In this document: positions 52,668-62,522 of the stretch, piece after piece
How the letters are laid out: each line of letters opens with the position of its first letter
How positions within the stretch are numbered: the stretch's first letter is position 1
Assembly: GCF_023634765.1 (NCBI RefSeq)
Contig: NZ_JAMLFX010000001.1
Location: forward strand, 702,102-766,101
DNA: 64,000 nt
Reading direction: 5' to 3'
Source of the DNA: Pseudomonas sp. AKS31
GTDB taxonomy: Bacteria > Pseudomonadota > Gammaproteobacteria > Pseudomonadales > Pseudomonadaceae
Translations under genes and position numbers: made by a program
The notes under the pieces: generated by a model
Seen by the model: only the letters and a program-made list of their open reading frames with translations
Databases searched by the model: none
Told to the model about the DNA's origin: nothing

Positions 52668-54440
52668 TCAGCTCCGAGTTTCAAGATACGCCCGCCATCC
52701 CCCCAAATGGCTGATGTCCAGCGCCCCTTCCAGACCATACGGCTCACAAATAAACCCGCTCTCCCAACGTCCATCCGCCAGTTGCACCTTGCCCAGTCCC
52801 AGCGGTGCCGGAATCCCGGTCAGGAACGAGCCCAACTCACTGCTCGGCAGTTCCCACACCTCCACCGCAATCGCCACGCCGCCGTCCTTGACCCGCACCA
52901 TCCCCGGACGCAGCGGCGGGCCGCCGGCCAACGCGTGCAGTTGATAGTCCGGCGAACTGAACGTGGTCTCCAGCAATCTCCCACCCCGCTGGGTCAGTTG
53001 CCAGTTCAACGCCAACCCTTGCAGATGCGCGCCACACACCACGATGCGTGCGCGATCATGGCGCGCTACGTTCGCCGGTATCGGCAGATCGAAATCCTGT
53101 TGACGCTGCAGCGCATCGGCCACGCTCAGCAGATATTGATCGGTGAACGCCCGGCCAAACAGCGTCACGCCCCACGGCAAACCGCTGGCCATAAACGCGC
53201 TCGGCACGGCGACGGCGGTGTAGTCGAGCAGGTTCATGAAGTTGGTGTAGTAACCCAGTTCGGAGTTGCGCAGCACCGGTTCGGCGTGCAGTTCGGCGAG
53301 GGTCACCGGGCGGCCGATGGTCGGGGTGAGTACGCAGTCGAGGCCTTCGAGGGCCTGATCGCACAGGGCTTTCAGGGCTTGCAGCCGATACTGCGCGCGG
53401 AAGGTCTGCACGCCGGTCACCGCCGGAGCCTTGGCCAGCACGGCGCGGATCACCGGCAAAACGGCCTCGGGATTTTTCTCCATCAACTCGCCCGCCACGC
53501 TGTAGCGCTCGGCGACCCAAGGCCCCTCGTAAAGCAGGCGCGCGGCTTCAAGGAAAGGCGACAGATCCAGTTCGACCGCTTCGCCACCCAAAGCCTTGAG
53601 CCGGTCGATGGCATCGCCGAACAACAGCGGGCCTTCGACGCAGCCGAAGAACTCAAGGTCCTGCGCGCGCGGCACACCGAAACGAAATGGGCGTGGCGCA
53701 CCAAACGCCGAGCCGTCATTCCACGATGGATTGCGGCGGCTGTATTCGTCGCGAGGATCAAGCCTGGCGGTCAGTGCCAGCAACTGACTGGCCTCACGCG
53801 CCGTTGCGGTGAACGTGGTCACGCAGTCCAGCGTGCGACACGCCGGCAGCACGCCAGCTGTGGAAATCAGCCCTTTGCTCGCCTTCAACCCGACCAGATT
53901 GTTCAGCGCCGCCGGCACCCGGCCGGAGCCTGCGGTGTCGGTGCCCAGGGCAAAACTTGCCACGCCCAATGCCACCACCAGCGACGACCCGGCGCTGGAT
54001 CCGCCGGACGGATACTCGCTCAACACGCTGTTCGGGCACGCGCCATAAGGCGAGCGGCTGCCGTTGAGGCCCGTGGCGAATTGATCGAGATTGGTCTTGC
54101 CCAGCGGAATTGCCCCCAACGCTATCAGTTGCTCGACGATGGTCGCCGAGCGCTCCGGCACATAAGCAAAGTCCGGGCACGCGGCGGTGGTCGGGATGCC
54201 CGCCAGATCAATGTTGTCCTTGATCGCAAACGGCACGCCGAACAGCGGCAGGTTGTCGAGGTCGCGACCGTCGAGGGTGGCAAGGTAGGGCTCCAGCTCG
54301 GCGACGCTGAGCAGGTGGATGAACAGGTGATAATCCGGGTTCAGCGCGGCGGCTTTTTCGCGCAGTTTCAGCAGCAGTTGACGCGGTGTGGTGTCGCCAT
54401 TGCGATAGATCTGGCGCAGAACATCGAGTTGCAGATTCAT
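52668..54440 (-). CDS. atzF: Allophanate hydrolase
   Basis: 590 residues: amidase-signature domain with the Ser-cisSer-Lys triad (Lys in AIKDNIDLAG; serines in the PSGGSSAGSS segment), and a C-terminal AtzF domain (VCGAHLQGLALNWQLTQRGG...). Splits allophanate into ammonium and CO2. The frame opens with a TTG at 54458, but ATG 54440 follows AAGGA. Terminal gene of the guanidine operon. Confidence 0.94.
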   Translation of the reverse strand: MNLQLDVLRQIYRNGDTTPRQLLLKLREKAAALNPDYHLFIHLLSVAELEPYLATLDGRDLDNLPLFGVPFAIKDNIDLAGIPTTAACPDFAYVPERSATIVEQLIALGAIPLGKTNLDQFATGLNGSRSPYGACPNSVLSEYPSGGSSAGSSLVVALGVASFALGTDTAGSGRVPAALNNLVGLKASKGLISTAGVLPACRTLDCVTTFTATAREASQLLALTARLDPRDEYSRRNPSWNDGSAFGAPRPFRFGVPRAQDLEFFGCVEGPLLFGDAIDRLKALGGEAVELDLSPFLEAARLLYEGPWVAERYSVAGELMEKNPEAVLPVIRAVLAKAPAVTGVQTFRAQYRLQALKALCDQALEGLDCVLTPTIGRPVTLAELHAEPVLRNSELGYYTNFMNLLDYTAVAVPSAFMASGLPWGVTLFGRAFTDQYLLSVADALQRQQDFDLPIPANVARHDRARIVVCGAHLQGLALNWQLTQRGGRLLETTFSSPDYQLHALAGGPPLRPGMVRVKDGGVAIAVEVWELPSSELGSFLTGIPAPLGLGKVQLADGRWESGFICEPYGLEGALDISHLGGWRAYLETRS

Positions 54441-54464
54441 GAGTTGATCCTTATCCAATTGGCT

Positions 54465-57400
54465 TCAGTCGAGTGCCAGTACCACGACCCGTTGTCCGGC
54501 GCGCACCGCCGAACCGGGCTGCACGCGAATCTCGCGCACCACCCCGGCCATCGGCGCGAGTACCGGGATTTCCATCTTCATCGACTCGAGAATCACCAGC
54601 ACGTCACCCGCCGCGACACGGCTACCGGCCTCGACCTGCACCTGCCAGAGATTGCCGGCGATGTGGCTGTCGATGCTGTGTTCACTGTCGGCCAGTGGCG
54701 CCTCCTCGGTCGATTCCGGGACGGCTTCTTCGCTGTCGAAATGCGCCTGACCGCTGGCGATCCAGCGTTCGCGCTCGGCATTGAACGCGCCCTGTTGCTG
54801 GGCACGAAAGGCACTGATGCCTTTGGCTTCACGATTGAGAAAAGCCTGATAATCGGCAAGGTTGAGCTGGCTGTGTTCGATGTTGAGATCGAAGCGCCCC
54901 AGCGGAAAATCGCGGCGGATGCGCAGCAGTTCGTCGGCGCTGACCGGGTAGAAACGGATCTGGTCGAAGAAGCGCAGCAACCACGGTTTGCCATCGAACG
55001 CGGCGACTTCGCGGTAGCGATTCCACATCTGCAGGGTACGCCCGACAAACTGATAACCGCCGGGGCCTTCCATGCCGTACACGCACATGTAGGCGCCGCC
55101 GATGCCCACCGAATTCTCGGCGGTCCAGGTGCGTGCCGGGTTGTATTTGGTCGTGACCAGGCGATGACGCGGATCGAGCGGCGTGGCCACCGGCGCACCG
55201 AGGTAAACGTCGCCAAGGCCCATCACCAGATAGCTCGCGTCGAACACCGTGCGCTGTACTTCGTCGAGATTGGGTAGGTCGTTGATGCGGCGGATGAACT
55301 CCAGATTGCTCGGGCACCACGGCGCGTCCTTGCGCACGGTGGTCATGTATTTTTCGATGGCCAACTGGCAGGCCGGGTCGTCCCACGACAGCGGCAAATG
55401 CACGATGCGCGACGGCACTTGCAGGTCGTTGGCGGCGCACACCGCGTCCCACTCGCCGGCGATGAAGCCGAGCAGATCGGCCAGCGGCAGTTGCTCGGGC
55501 TGGTAGTGGATCTGCAGCGAGCGAATGCCGGGGGTGAGGTCGATCACGCCGTGCAGGGTTTTGCTTTCCAGTGCCTGCATGAGGGCGTGGGCGCGGAAGC
55601 GCAGAACAAGATTGAGTTCAGGCTCGCCGATTTCCAGCAGTAAATGGGTGTCGCCGGAAACCCGCCCGACAAGTCGCATATCACCCTGACCCAACGCCAG
55701 CACCACAGGCGACACAAGATCCTGTGGGAGCTGGCTTGCCAGCGATGAAGTTAATGCGGTGTCTGGACGGGCCCCATCGCTGGCAAGCCAGCTCCCACAG
55801 TTATCCCATTGACAGGCAAGATCCCGGGCGGTCTTGAGGTCGACGGGAATGAACTGGATTTTATCGCCCGCCTTGAGCTGCCCCAGTTGCCACAGATCCG
55901 CCTCGATCACCGTCACCGGGCAGACAAACCCGCCAAGGCTCGGGCCATCCGGGCCGAGGATCACCGGCATGTCACCGGTGAAATCGACGGCGCCGATGGC
56001 ATACGGATTGTCGTGAATGTTCGACGGATGCAACCCGGCCTCGCCGCCGTCGGCGCGCACCCATTCCGGCTTCGGCCCGATCAGCCGGACGCCAGTGCGG
56101 CTGGAGTTGAAATGCACTTCCCACTGGGTTTCAAAGAACGTGCCGATGTAGTTTTCAGTGAAGTATTCCGGTGCCGCGTGCGGGCCGTAAATCACCCGGA
56201 TCTGCCGCACCGCCGGCAACGCGGTGATGTGCTGCTCGGCCAGTTGCTCACCAGCACTGCGGTCCTTCAGCGCAGGGATATGCAACACATCACCGGCGCG
56301 CAACGCCCGACCACCGTGCCCACCAAACTGGCCGAGGGTGAAGGTGCTTTTGCTGCCCAGATAATCCGGCACCTGCAAGCCGCCGCGCAGGCACAGATAA
56401 CTGCGTACACCGGCGCCGCTGATGCTGCCCAGATGCAACGTTGCGCCCGCCGGGATCAGCAGGGCGGTGTTCATCGGCACGCTTTCACCCTCAAGCGTCA
56501 GGGCAATCGGTGCACCCGTCACCGCGACCACCGCCTCACAATTGAAGCGCAACAGTGGCCCGCTCATGGTGATTTCCAGCGCCGCCGCGCCTTCAGCATT
56601 GCCGAGCAGACGATTACCCAGACGCAGCGCGCGACTGTCCATCGGCCCCGACGGCGGTACACCGACCGCCCAGTAACCGAGGCGACCGGGATAGTCCTGC
56701 ACGCTGGTTTGCGTGCCGGCGCTGAGCACTTCGAAGGTGTTGGCGCGATAGACCAGATGCTCCAGGCAACGCGTCCACGGCTCACCGCTGGCGAACGGCG
56801 TGTCGAGGAGAATCTGCCGCAGGTAATCGCGGTTGGTTTCCACGCCGTACAACAAACTATCGCCCAATGCTTGATGCAACTCGGCACGCGCCTGTTCGCG
56901 GTTCGGCGCCCAAGTGATGACTTTGGCAATCATCGGGTCGAAGTACGGCGGGATCTCGCAACCGGCCTCGATCCAGGTATCGATACGCAGTTGAATGCCG
57001 TTGGCCGGCGGGAATTCCACTGCCGTCAGCAAACCCGGACTCGGCTGGAAATCACGGCCCGGATCTTCCGCGTACAGCCGTGCCTGAATTGCGTGGCCTT
57101 CAGGTTTCAACTGGCGATACAACTCGCTCAGCGGCGGCAAATCACCCGCCGCCAACTCAACCATCCAGCGCACCAGATCGACACCCCAGACCTGTTCGGT
57201 GACGCCATGCTCGACCTGTAAACGCGTGTTCACTTCAAGAAAATAGAAACGCTGCGCTTCGCTGTCGAAGACGAATTCCACGGTGCCGGCGCTGCGGTAG
57301 TTCACGGCTTTCGCCAGTTTGATCGCCGCCGCACAAAGCGCTTCGGCCATGCCGTCGGGCAGGTTCGGCGCCGGGGTTTCTTCGAGGACTTTCTGATTGC

Positions 57401-58097
57401 GCCGCTGCACCGAGCAGTCGCGCACGCCCAGGGCGATGACCTCACCGCGACCGTCGCCGAACACCTGCACTTCCAGGTGCCGGGCGCGCTGGATGTACTT
57501 CTCGATGAACACGCCGGCGTCGCTGAAGTTGTTCTGACCGAGGCGTTTCACCGCTTCGAAGGATTCGCTCAATTCGCTGGCGCTGCGGCACACGCGCATA
57601 CCGATGCCGCCACCGCCGGCGGTGCTTTTCAGCATGACCGGGTAGCCGACTTGTTCGCCGGCAATCAGCGCGGCGTCGAGGCTGTCGAGCAGTTCGCTGC
57701 CTTCGAGCATGGGCACGCCGTGCTGTTTGGCCAGCGCACGGGCGGTGTGCTTGAGGCCGAACACCCGCAGTTGTTCCGGCGTCGGGCCGATGAAGGCGAT
57801 GTCGTGCGCTTCGCAGGCTTCGGCGAACGCGGCGTTTTCCGAGAGAAACCCGTAACCGGGATGGATCGCCATGGCGCCGCTTTGCTTGGCGATGGCGAGG
57901 ATCTTGTCGACCGCCAGATAGGTGCCGGCGGCGGCGCCTTCGCCGAGGCTGTGGGCTTCATCGGCGTGCAGAATATGCAGGCTGGCGGCGTCGGCTTCGG
58001 AATACACCGCCACGCCTTTGACCTGCAGTGAAGCGAGGGTGCGCAGGATGCGGCAGGCGATGGCGCCACGGTTGGCGATGAGGACTTTTTCGAACAT
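54465..58097 (-). CDS. Biotin-dependent carboxylase, probable guanidine carboxylase (urea carboxylase family)
   Basis: 1210 residues from ATG 58097 (AGGGG upstream). Biotin carboxylase/ATP-grasp about 1-450 (EVNTRLQVEHGVTE), AHS2 about 475-765 (GVPPSGPMDSRAL), AHS1 about 800-1060, and a C-terminal biotinyl domain with biotin Lys1174 in ESMKME. A family-B REPIN is read through in frame between AHS2 and AHS1 (about residues 760-795). The family includes urea and guanidine carboxylases; the upstream guanidine-I riboswitch, the two DUF1989 genes and AtzF support guanidine as the substrate, giving carboxyguanidine. Confidence 0.9.
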   Translation of the reverse strand: MFEKVLIANRGAIACRILRTLASLQVKGVAVYSEADAASLHILHADEAHSLGEGAAAGTYLAVDKILAIAKQSGAMAIHPGYGFLSENAAFAEACEAHDIAFIGPTPEQLRVFGLKHTARALAKQHGVPMLEGSELLDSLDAALIAGEQVGYPVMLKSTAGGGGIGMRVCRSASELSESFEAVKRLGQNNFSDAGVFIEKYIQRARHLEVQVFGDGRGEVIALGVRDCSVQRRNQKVLEETPAPNLPDGMAEALCAAAIKLAKAVNYRSAGTVEFVFDSEAQRFYFLEVNTRLQVEHGVTEQVWGVDLVRWMVELAAGDLPPLSELYRQLKPEGHAIQARLYAEDPGRDFQPSPGLLTAVEFPPANGIQLRIDTWIEAGCEIPPYFDPMIAKVITWAPNREQARAELHQALGDSLLYGVETNRDYLRQILLDTPFASGEPWTRCLEHLVYRANTFEVLSAGTQTSVQDYPGRLGYWAVGVPPSGPMDSRALRLGNRLLGNAEGAAALEITMSGPLLRFNCEAVVAVTGAPIALTLEGESVPMNTALLIPAGATLHLGSISGAGVRSYLCLRGGLQVPDYLGSKSTFTLGQFGGHGGRALRAGDVLHIPALKDRSAGEQLAEQHITALPAVRQIRVIYGPHAAPEYFTENYIGTFFETQWEVHFNSSRTGVRLIGPKPEWVRADGGEAGLHPSNIHDNPYAIGAVDFTGDMPVILGPDGPSLGGFVCPVTVIEADLWQLGQLKAGDKIQFIPVDLKTARDLACQWDNCGSWLASDGARPDTALTSSLASQLPQDLVSPVVLALGQGDMRLVGRVSGDTHLLLEIGEPELNLVLRFRAHALMQALESKTLHGVIDLTPGIRSLQIHYQPEQLPLADLLGFIAGEWDAVCAANDLQVPSRIVHLPLSWDDPACQLAIEKYMTTVRKDAPWCPSNLEFIRRINDLPNLDEVQRTVFDASYLVMGLGDVYLGAPVATPLDPRHRLVTTKYNPARTWTAENSVGIGGAYMCVYGMEGPGGYQFVGRTLQMWNRYREVAAFDGKPWLLRFFDQIRFYPVSADELLRIRRDFPLGRFDLNIEHSQLNLADYQAFLNREAKGISAFRAQQQGAFNAERERWIASGQAHFDSEEAVPESTEEAPLADSEHSIDSHIAGNLWQVQVEAGSRVAAGDVLVILESMKMEIPVLAPMAGVVREIRVQPGSAVRAGQRVVVLALD
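55722..55800. repeat. REPIN, family B, inside the carboxylase coding region
   Basis: Inverted family-B pair (TGTGGGAGCTGGCTTGCCAG ... CTGGCAAGCCAGCTCCCACA) located within the open frame, encoding residues such as CGSWLASDGARPDTALTSSL. The same residue string appears wherever this strand of the repeat is translated elsewhere, so it is repeat-derived. Confidence 0.93.
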
Positions 58098-58201
58098 GGC
58101 ATAACCCCTGAAGGGGAAGCGGGCCGTCCCGCCGTTTTTCGACAGACATCCGGGCCGTCCCGGATGAAAAACCACATTGACTTCAAACCACCTGAAATTC
58201 C

Positions 58202-58294
58202 CTGTGGGAGCTGGCTTGCCAGCGATGACGTCAGCACTTCCAACATCAATGGTGACTGACACACCGCCATCGCTGGCAAGCCAGCTCCCACAGG
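58202..58294. repeat. REPIN, family B, inside the guanidine operon
   Basis: Inverted family-B pair in the 282-bp gap between the upstream DUF1989 gene and the carboxylase. It can form a long RNA hairpin that may affect downstream expression or mRNA stability. Confidence 0.92.
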
Positions 58295-58379
58295 GTTTAG
58301 CGTTGTTTGGGCGATTTCAGGCACTGGCCGGAGCGGGCCTGGCACAGGGCGAATAGCCAACTGCGTAACCGGCTGATTT

Positions 58380-59021
58380 TCAGTTCCATACCAGCAGCTC
58401 CGCAGGTGTCGGGTTGTAGGCGTTGCACGGGTTGTTCAATTGCGGGCAGTTGGAAATCAACACAATCACATCCATCTCTGCACGCAGGTCGACGTACTTG
58501 CCCGGCGCCGAAATCCCGTCCTCGAAGGTCAGCCCGCCATCCGCCGTCACCGGTACATTCATGAAGAAATTGATGTTCGGCCCGATGTCGCCTTTGCCCA
58601 GTCGCCCGTCATGGGCACAAGCGCGCAGGTAGTTGTCGCGGCAGCTGTGCATGTAGCGTTTTTCCAGGGCATAGCGCACGGTGTTGCTCTCTTGCGCGCA
58701 GGCGCCGCCGAGGGTGTCGTGGCGTCCGCAGGTGTCGGCGACGATGGTCAGCATCGGTTGGCCGAGGTTGGAATACAGCACGCTGCCGGTGCTCAGGTAG
58801 ACGCTGTTCTGCCGACGCAAGGTGCGCTGCACGTCGTAGCGTTCCTTGGGATTGGCGAGGCTGTAGAACAACGTATCGACGGCCTGATTGCCTTCCAGGT
58901 CGAGGATACGCAGGGTCTGGCCGGCCTTGACCTCCATCAGCCATGGCTCACCGGCCGGGATCGTGGCGCGGTACACCGCTGTGTCGGGGTGGTTTTGCGA
59001 AGTGGCAATAGCAACTGACAT
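58380..59021 (-). CDS. DUF1989 protein, urea amidolyase-associated protein 2; probable carboxyguanidine deiminase subunit
   Basis: 213 residues of the DUF1989 family with the metal-site region in NQAVDTLFYS, ADTCGRHDTLGGACAQES and NINFFMNVPV. Annotated as UAAP2; in guanidine-utilising bacteria the two DUF1989 proteins form a heteromeric carboxyguanidine deiminase (CgdAB) yielding allophanate and ammonium. It is 12 bp downstream of its partner. Confidence 0.9.
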   Translation of the reverse strand: MSVAIATSQNHPDTAVYRATIPAGEPWLMEVKAGQTLRILDLEGNQAVDTLFYSLANPKERYDVQRTLRRQNSVYLSTGSVLYSNLGQPMLTIVADTCGRHDTLGGACAQESNTVRYALEKRYMHSCRDNYLRACAHDGRLGKGDIGPNINFFMNVPVTADGGLTFEDGISAPGKYVDLRAEMDVIVLISNCPQLNNPCNAYNPTPAELLVWN

Positions 59022-59032
59022 GGCAGCAGTCC

Positions 59033-59758
59033 TCAGGCGAACAAACGGTCGGTATTGATAAAGCCGCGCTCATTTTCCGGGCGCGAGGTGCGGCAGTGTT
59101 CGGCGACGCTGGCGTCGGCGTTCATCCAGCTCAGCTTCAGCGGTTTTGGCGCGTACTCAGGGGACGGGTCCATCGGATGTTGCAGCGCGGTGAGCACCAC
59201 CAGCGTGTCCATCGGCGCATACAACTCGATGTAATCGCCGGCCTTGGAGTTGCCCTCGACGAAGTGAAAACCCCCGGCCTCATCGACGTTGACCCGGCTG
59301 AACAGATTGAGGGTCATCAACAGATCGGAGAGGCCCAGGCCCCACTTGCCGAGTTCCACCAACAGGTTGTCGGTGCCGTTGCGGAAGAAACCGTTGCGCA
59401 GTTCCTGATAGCGGCCCTGACCGTACTTCTGCGCGACCTCTTCGGCGCAGAGCACACCGCCGAGGCTGTCGCTCCAACCGCAGGTGTCGGCGGTGATTGC
59501 GGCGAGTACGCGGCCCATGTCCGAGTACAGGCAGTGGCCGCTGGTGAGCTTGGCGGTGTGTTGGCATTTGAGGCTGTCGGGCAGGTTCAGCCGCTCGTTT
59601 TTTTCATTGGCGTTGAGCAGGGTCAGGCTGACGTTGGCGCCGCCGCGCAGATCGGTCAGGCGCAGCAATTGGCCGCGCTTCAACACGAAAGAGCGATGGC
59701 CGCCGCCGGGAAGCATTTCTTCGGCAAACGGTGGGAACAGTTGGGTCGAATCAGTCAT
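59033..59758 (-). CDS. DUF1989 protein, urea amidolyase-associated protein 1; probable carboxyguanidine deiminase subunit
   Basis: 241 residues of DUF1989 with ADTCGWSDSLGGVLCAEEV and LMTLNLFSRVNV, the counterparts of the motifs in the next gene. The partner in the putative heteromeric deiminase. Follows the ABC ATPase gene by 13 bp. Confidence 0.9.
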   Translation of the reverse strand: MTDSTQLFPPFAEEMLPGGGHRSFVLKRGQLLRLTDLRGGANVSLTLLNANEKNERLNLPDSLKCQHTAKLTSGHCLYSDMGRVLAAITADTCGWSDSLGGVLCAEEVAQKYGQGRYQELRNGFFRNGTDNLLVELGKWGLGLSDLLMTLNLFSRVNVDEAGGFHFVEGNSKAGDYIELYAPMDTLVVLTALQHPMDPSPEYAPKPLKLSWMNADASVAEHCRTSRPENERGFINTDRLFA

Positions 59759-59771
59759 TGGAGCAGTCCTC

Positions 59772-60560
59772 TCAAGCGGTGCGAAGGGCGCCTGCCAGTG
59801 GCAACGGCAGGGCGTCGACGACGGCGCGTTGGGCGCGGCGGTCGCTGTTCAAAGGGATGTCGTAGGTGATGCGCGCGCCATAGGCGCCGGGGGCGTGCGG
59901 GTCGAGGCGCACCTTGTCGAACACCAGCAGACGGGTGCCGAGGCTGAAGCCTTCAGACAAGTCGTGGGTGACCATGAACACGGTCAACTGGGTCTCGCGC
60001 CACAGCTCCAGCAGCAAGGCGTGCATGTCTTTGCGGATGCCCGGATCGAGTGCGCCGAACGGTTCGTCGAGCAGCAACACGCGCGGTTTCATGATCAGCG
60101 CCTGGGCAATCGCCAGCCGTTGCTGCATGCCGCCGGACAGCTGCGCCGGGTACTTGTCGAGCGCATGGCCGAGGCCGACTTTGTCGAGCAATGTCGCGGC
60201 CTGATCGCGAGCCTCACGTTTGGCACTGCCGAACAACCGCCCCAGCAGCGGCGCACGCGGCAGTTCAAGGCCGAGTGCGACGTTGTCGAGCACGCTCAAA
60301 TGCGGGAACACCGAGTAGCGCTGGAACACCACGCCACGGCTGGCATCCGGCTCGCTGGTCAGCGCTTGACCGTCGAGCAGAATCTCGCCGCGACTCGCCG
60401 TTTCCTGACCGAGCAGCAGGCGCAGGAAGGTCGATTTGCCGCAACCGGACGCGCCGACCAGAGTGCAGAACTCGCCCTCGTTGACGCTCAGGTTCAAGCC
60501 TTCCAGCACCACTTGATCGGCGTATTGCTGCCAGACGTTTTTGACCGTGATGAAGCTCAT
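59772..60560 (-). CDS. ABC transporter ATPase (nitrate/sulphonate/urea-type)
   Basis: 262 residues; Walker A GASGCGKST, signature LSGGMQQR, Walker B RVLLLDEPFGALD, H-loop VTHD. Energises uptake with the next two components. Start overlaps the permease stop by 4 bp. Substrate probably guanidine. Confidence 0.93.
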   Translation of the reverse strand: MSFITVKNVWQQYADQVVLEGLNLSVNEGEFCTLVGASGCGKSTFLRLLLGQETASRGEILLDGQALTSEPDASRGVVFQRYSVFPHLSVLDNVALGLELPRAPLLGRLFGSAKREARDQAATLLDKVGLGHALDKYPAQLSGGMQQRLAIAQALIMKPRVLLLDEPFGALDPGIRKDMHALLLELWRETQLTVFMVTHDLSEGFSLGTRLLVFDKVRLDPHAPGAYGARITYDIPLNSDRRAQRAVVDALPLPLAGALRTA

Positions 60561-61372
60561 TTGGCCGCCCCCTCATACCAAGGGAAGGCGCGACGGGTCA
60601 GGTACTTCAGGCCCCAATCCATCAGCCAGGCGAGGAGGGTGATCCACACCACGTACGGCAGAATCACGTCCATCGCCAGATAACGCCGCACCAGAAAAAT
60701 CCGGTAGCCGAGGCCGTCGGTGGAGGCGATCGCTTCGGCGGCAATCAGGAACAGCCACGCCGAACCGAGCATCAGCCGTAACGAGATCAGCAAGCGCGGC
60801 AGCAGTTGCGGCAGCACCACCCGCAGCATCAGCGTCCAGGTCGAGGCGCCGAGGGTCTGTGCCTTGATCAGCAGTTCGACGGGGATTTCCCGGGCGCGTT
60901 GTTCCAGATCGCGAGCCAGCGCGGGGGTGATGCCGATCACGATCAGCATGACTTTCGACAACTCGCCCAAGCCGAAGACGATGAACAGAATCGGCAGGAT
61001 TGCCAGCGGTGGCACCATCGACAGCACCGTCAGCAACGGCGACAACGGCGCGCCAAACAACGGCAACGTGCCGGCGGCGATGCCCAGGCACAGCCCGGCC
61101 AATGCAGCGATACCGAGGCCGATGGCCAGACGTCGCAGACTCGACGCGGTGTCCTGCCACAACAGATAGTCACCGGTGCGACTGTCGGCATTGAAGGCCA
61201 GGCGTTTCACCGCGTCGGTCATCTGCACGGCGCTGGGCAGCAGTTTGTCGTTGGGGTTGTCCGCCAGGCGCTCGGCCGAGCCCATGAAGTAGGCGAACAG
61301 CAGCAGGGCGAACGGCAGGATCACCAGCAACAGGCGACTCGGGCGATCCGGGTGGCGATTGATCAGGCGCAT
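60557..61372 (-). CDS. ABC transporter permease
   Basis: 271 residues with six helices (SSLRRLAIGLGIAALAGLCLG ... ) and the permease EAA-like loop region ALARDLEQRAREIPVELLIKAQTLGA. ATG 61372 follows GGAGG; an upstream TTG is less likely. Forms the membrane channel for the binding protein and ATPase. Confidence 0.92.
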   Translation of the reverse strand: MRLINRHPDRPSRLLLVILPFALLLFAYFMGSAERLADNPNDKLLPSAVQMTDAVKRLAFNADSRTGDYLLWQDTASSLRRLAIGLGIAALAGLCLGIAAGTLPLFGAPLSPLLTVLSMVPPLAILPILFIVFGLGELSKVMLIVIGITPALARDLEQRAREIPVELLIKAQTLGASTWTLMLRVVLPQLLPRLLISLRLMLGSAWLFLIAAEAIASTDGLGYRIFLVRRYLAMDVILPYVVWITLLAWLMDWGLKYLTRRAFPWYEGAAK

Positions 61373-61390
61373 GGCCAAATCCTCCGTGGC

Positions 61391-62458
61391 TTACAGCTTG
61401 GCGTCGGCGGCCATCTGCACGTAAGTCGGATCGAAACGCAGCTTGAGGTTGCCGGTATCGCCACTGGTCACGCCGTTGGCGAAGGCCATGCCGACCGCGC
61501 TGGTGTCTTTCGCGCCTTCGCCGAGCAAGCCGTGCTGGAAGGAGAACTCGGCGACCTTGCGCATGGTTTCCGGCAGTTGTTTGCTGGTAGCGAAGCTCAG
61601 GGCTTCCTTCGGTGTGGCGAACAGTCTGGTGGTGTCGAGTTGCGCCTGGAATCCGCCCAGATCGGTGCCCGAGGCCTTGGCCATGTGCTCCAGCGCGGCT
61701 TTGCTCGCGGCGTTCTTGGCGTTCATCAGCTCGACCACTTCGAACCACGCACCGGTCAGCGCTTTGCCCAGCGCCGGGTTGTCTTTGAGGGTGGCGCTGT
61801 TGACCACCATCATGTCCATGATCTCGCCGGGAATCTGGCTGGAATTGAACACTTCGGTCACCCCCGGTTTGGCCTTGATGTCCGAGAGCATCGGGTTCCA
61901 AGTAGTGACGGCATTGACCTGTTCGGTGTTGAAAGCGGCGGAGATATCGGCGTCGGAAGTGTTGACCACTTTCAGGTCTTTCTCGGTCAGGTCGACCGAG
62001 TCCAGCGCGCGAGCCAGCAGGTAGTGCGAGACCGACAGTTCGACCAGATTGACGTCCATGCCCTTGAGGTCGGCGACTGTCTTGCCGGTGCCCTTGAGGA
62101 CGATGCCGTCGTTGCCGTTGGAGAAGTCGCTGACGATCAGCGCAGTGCTGTCGACGCCGCCTGCCGCAGGAATGGTCAGTGCGTCCATGTTGGTCATGGT
62201 GCAGCCGTCGAACTGGCCGGCGGTGTACTGGTTGATCGATTCGACGTAGTCATTGAGTTGCACGACGTCGATCTTGATCCCGTACTTCTTCGCCCATTTG
62301 TCGACGATGCCTTGGCTGCCGGCGTATTCCCAGGGCATCCAGCCGGCGTAAATCGTCCAGCAGACGCTGAAATGATCTTTCTGGGCGGCGGGGGATTGCG
62401 TGCTGAGGAGCGCGGCGAACGCGGCGGCGAGCAGGGCGGGCAAACGTAGTCGGGACAT
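61391..62458 (-). CDS. ABC transporter periplasmic substrate-binding protein
   Basis: 355 residues with signal peptide (MSRLRLPALLAAAFAALLST..), then a NitT/TauT-type binding-protein fold (WTIYAGWMPWEYAGSQGIVDKW). First gene of the operon, directly after the riboswitch, so it is likely the guanidine receptor, or a related nitrogen compound. ATG 62458 follows GGAG. Confidence 0.92.
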   Translation of the reverse strand: MSRLRLPALLAAAFAALLSTQSPAAQKDHFSVCWTIYAGWMPWEYAGSQGIVDKWAKKYGIKIDVVQLNDYVESINQYTAGQFDGCTMTNMDALTIPAAGGVDSTALIVSDFSNGNDGIVLKGTGKTVADLKGMDVNLVELSVSHYLLARALDSVDLTEKDLKVVNTSDADISAAFNTEQVNAVTTWNPMLSDIKAKPGVTEVFNSSQIPGEIMDMMVVNSATLKDNPALGKALTGAWFEVVELMNAKNAASKAALEHMAKASGTDLGGFQAQLDTTRLFATPKEALSFATSKQLPETMRKVAEFSFQHGLLGEGAKDTSAVGMAFANGVTSGDTGNLKLRFDPTYVQMAADAKL

Positions 62459-62522
62459 GATGGGTTCTCCAGTTGATCGAGGGCGGACAGGAAGGCAACG
62501 CGGCACCGCGAACGGTGGCTTG

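Noticed and set aside
54465-58097. REPIN segment as a pseudogene lesion in the carboxylase
   Set aside because: The frame is open on both sides and all domains, including the biotin motif, are intact.
2557-58294. Regularly appearing inverted repeats as CRISPR
   Set aside because: They are paired REP elements at scattered intergenic sites with no unique spacers of constant length and no cas genes.
52707-62449. Very long open frames antisense to the guanidine operon, emhB, emhC and bglX genes (up to about 850 codons)
   Set aside because: They lie opposite strong family members, have no ribosome sites or recognisable domains, and reflect the high GC content.
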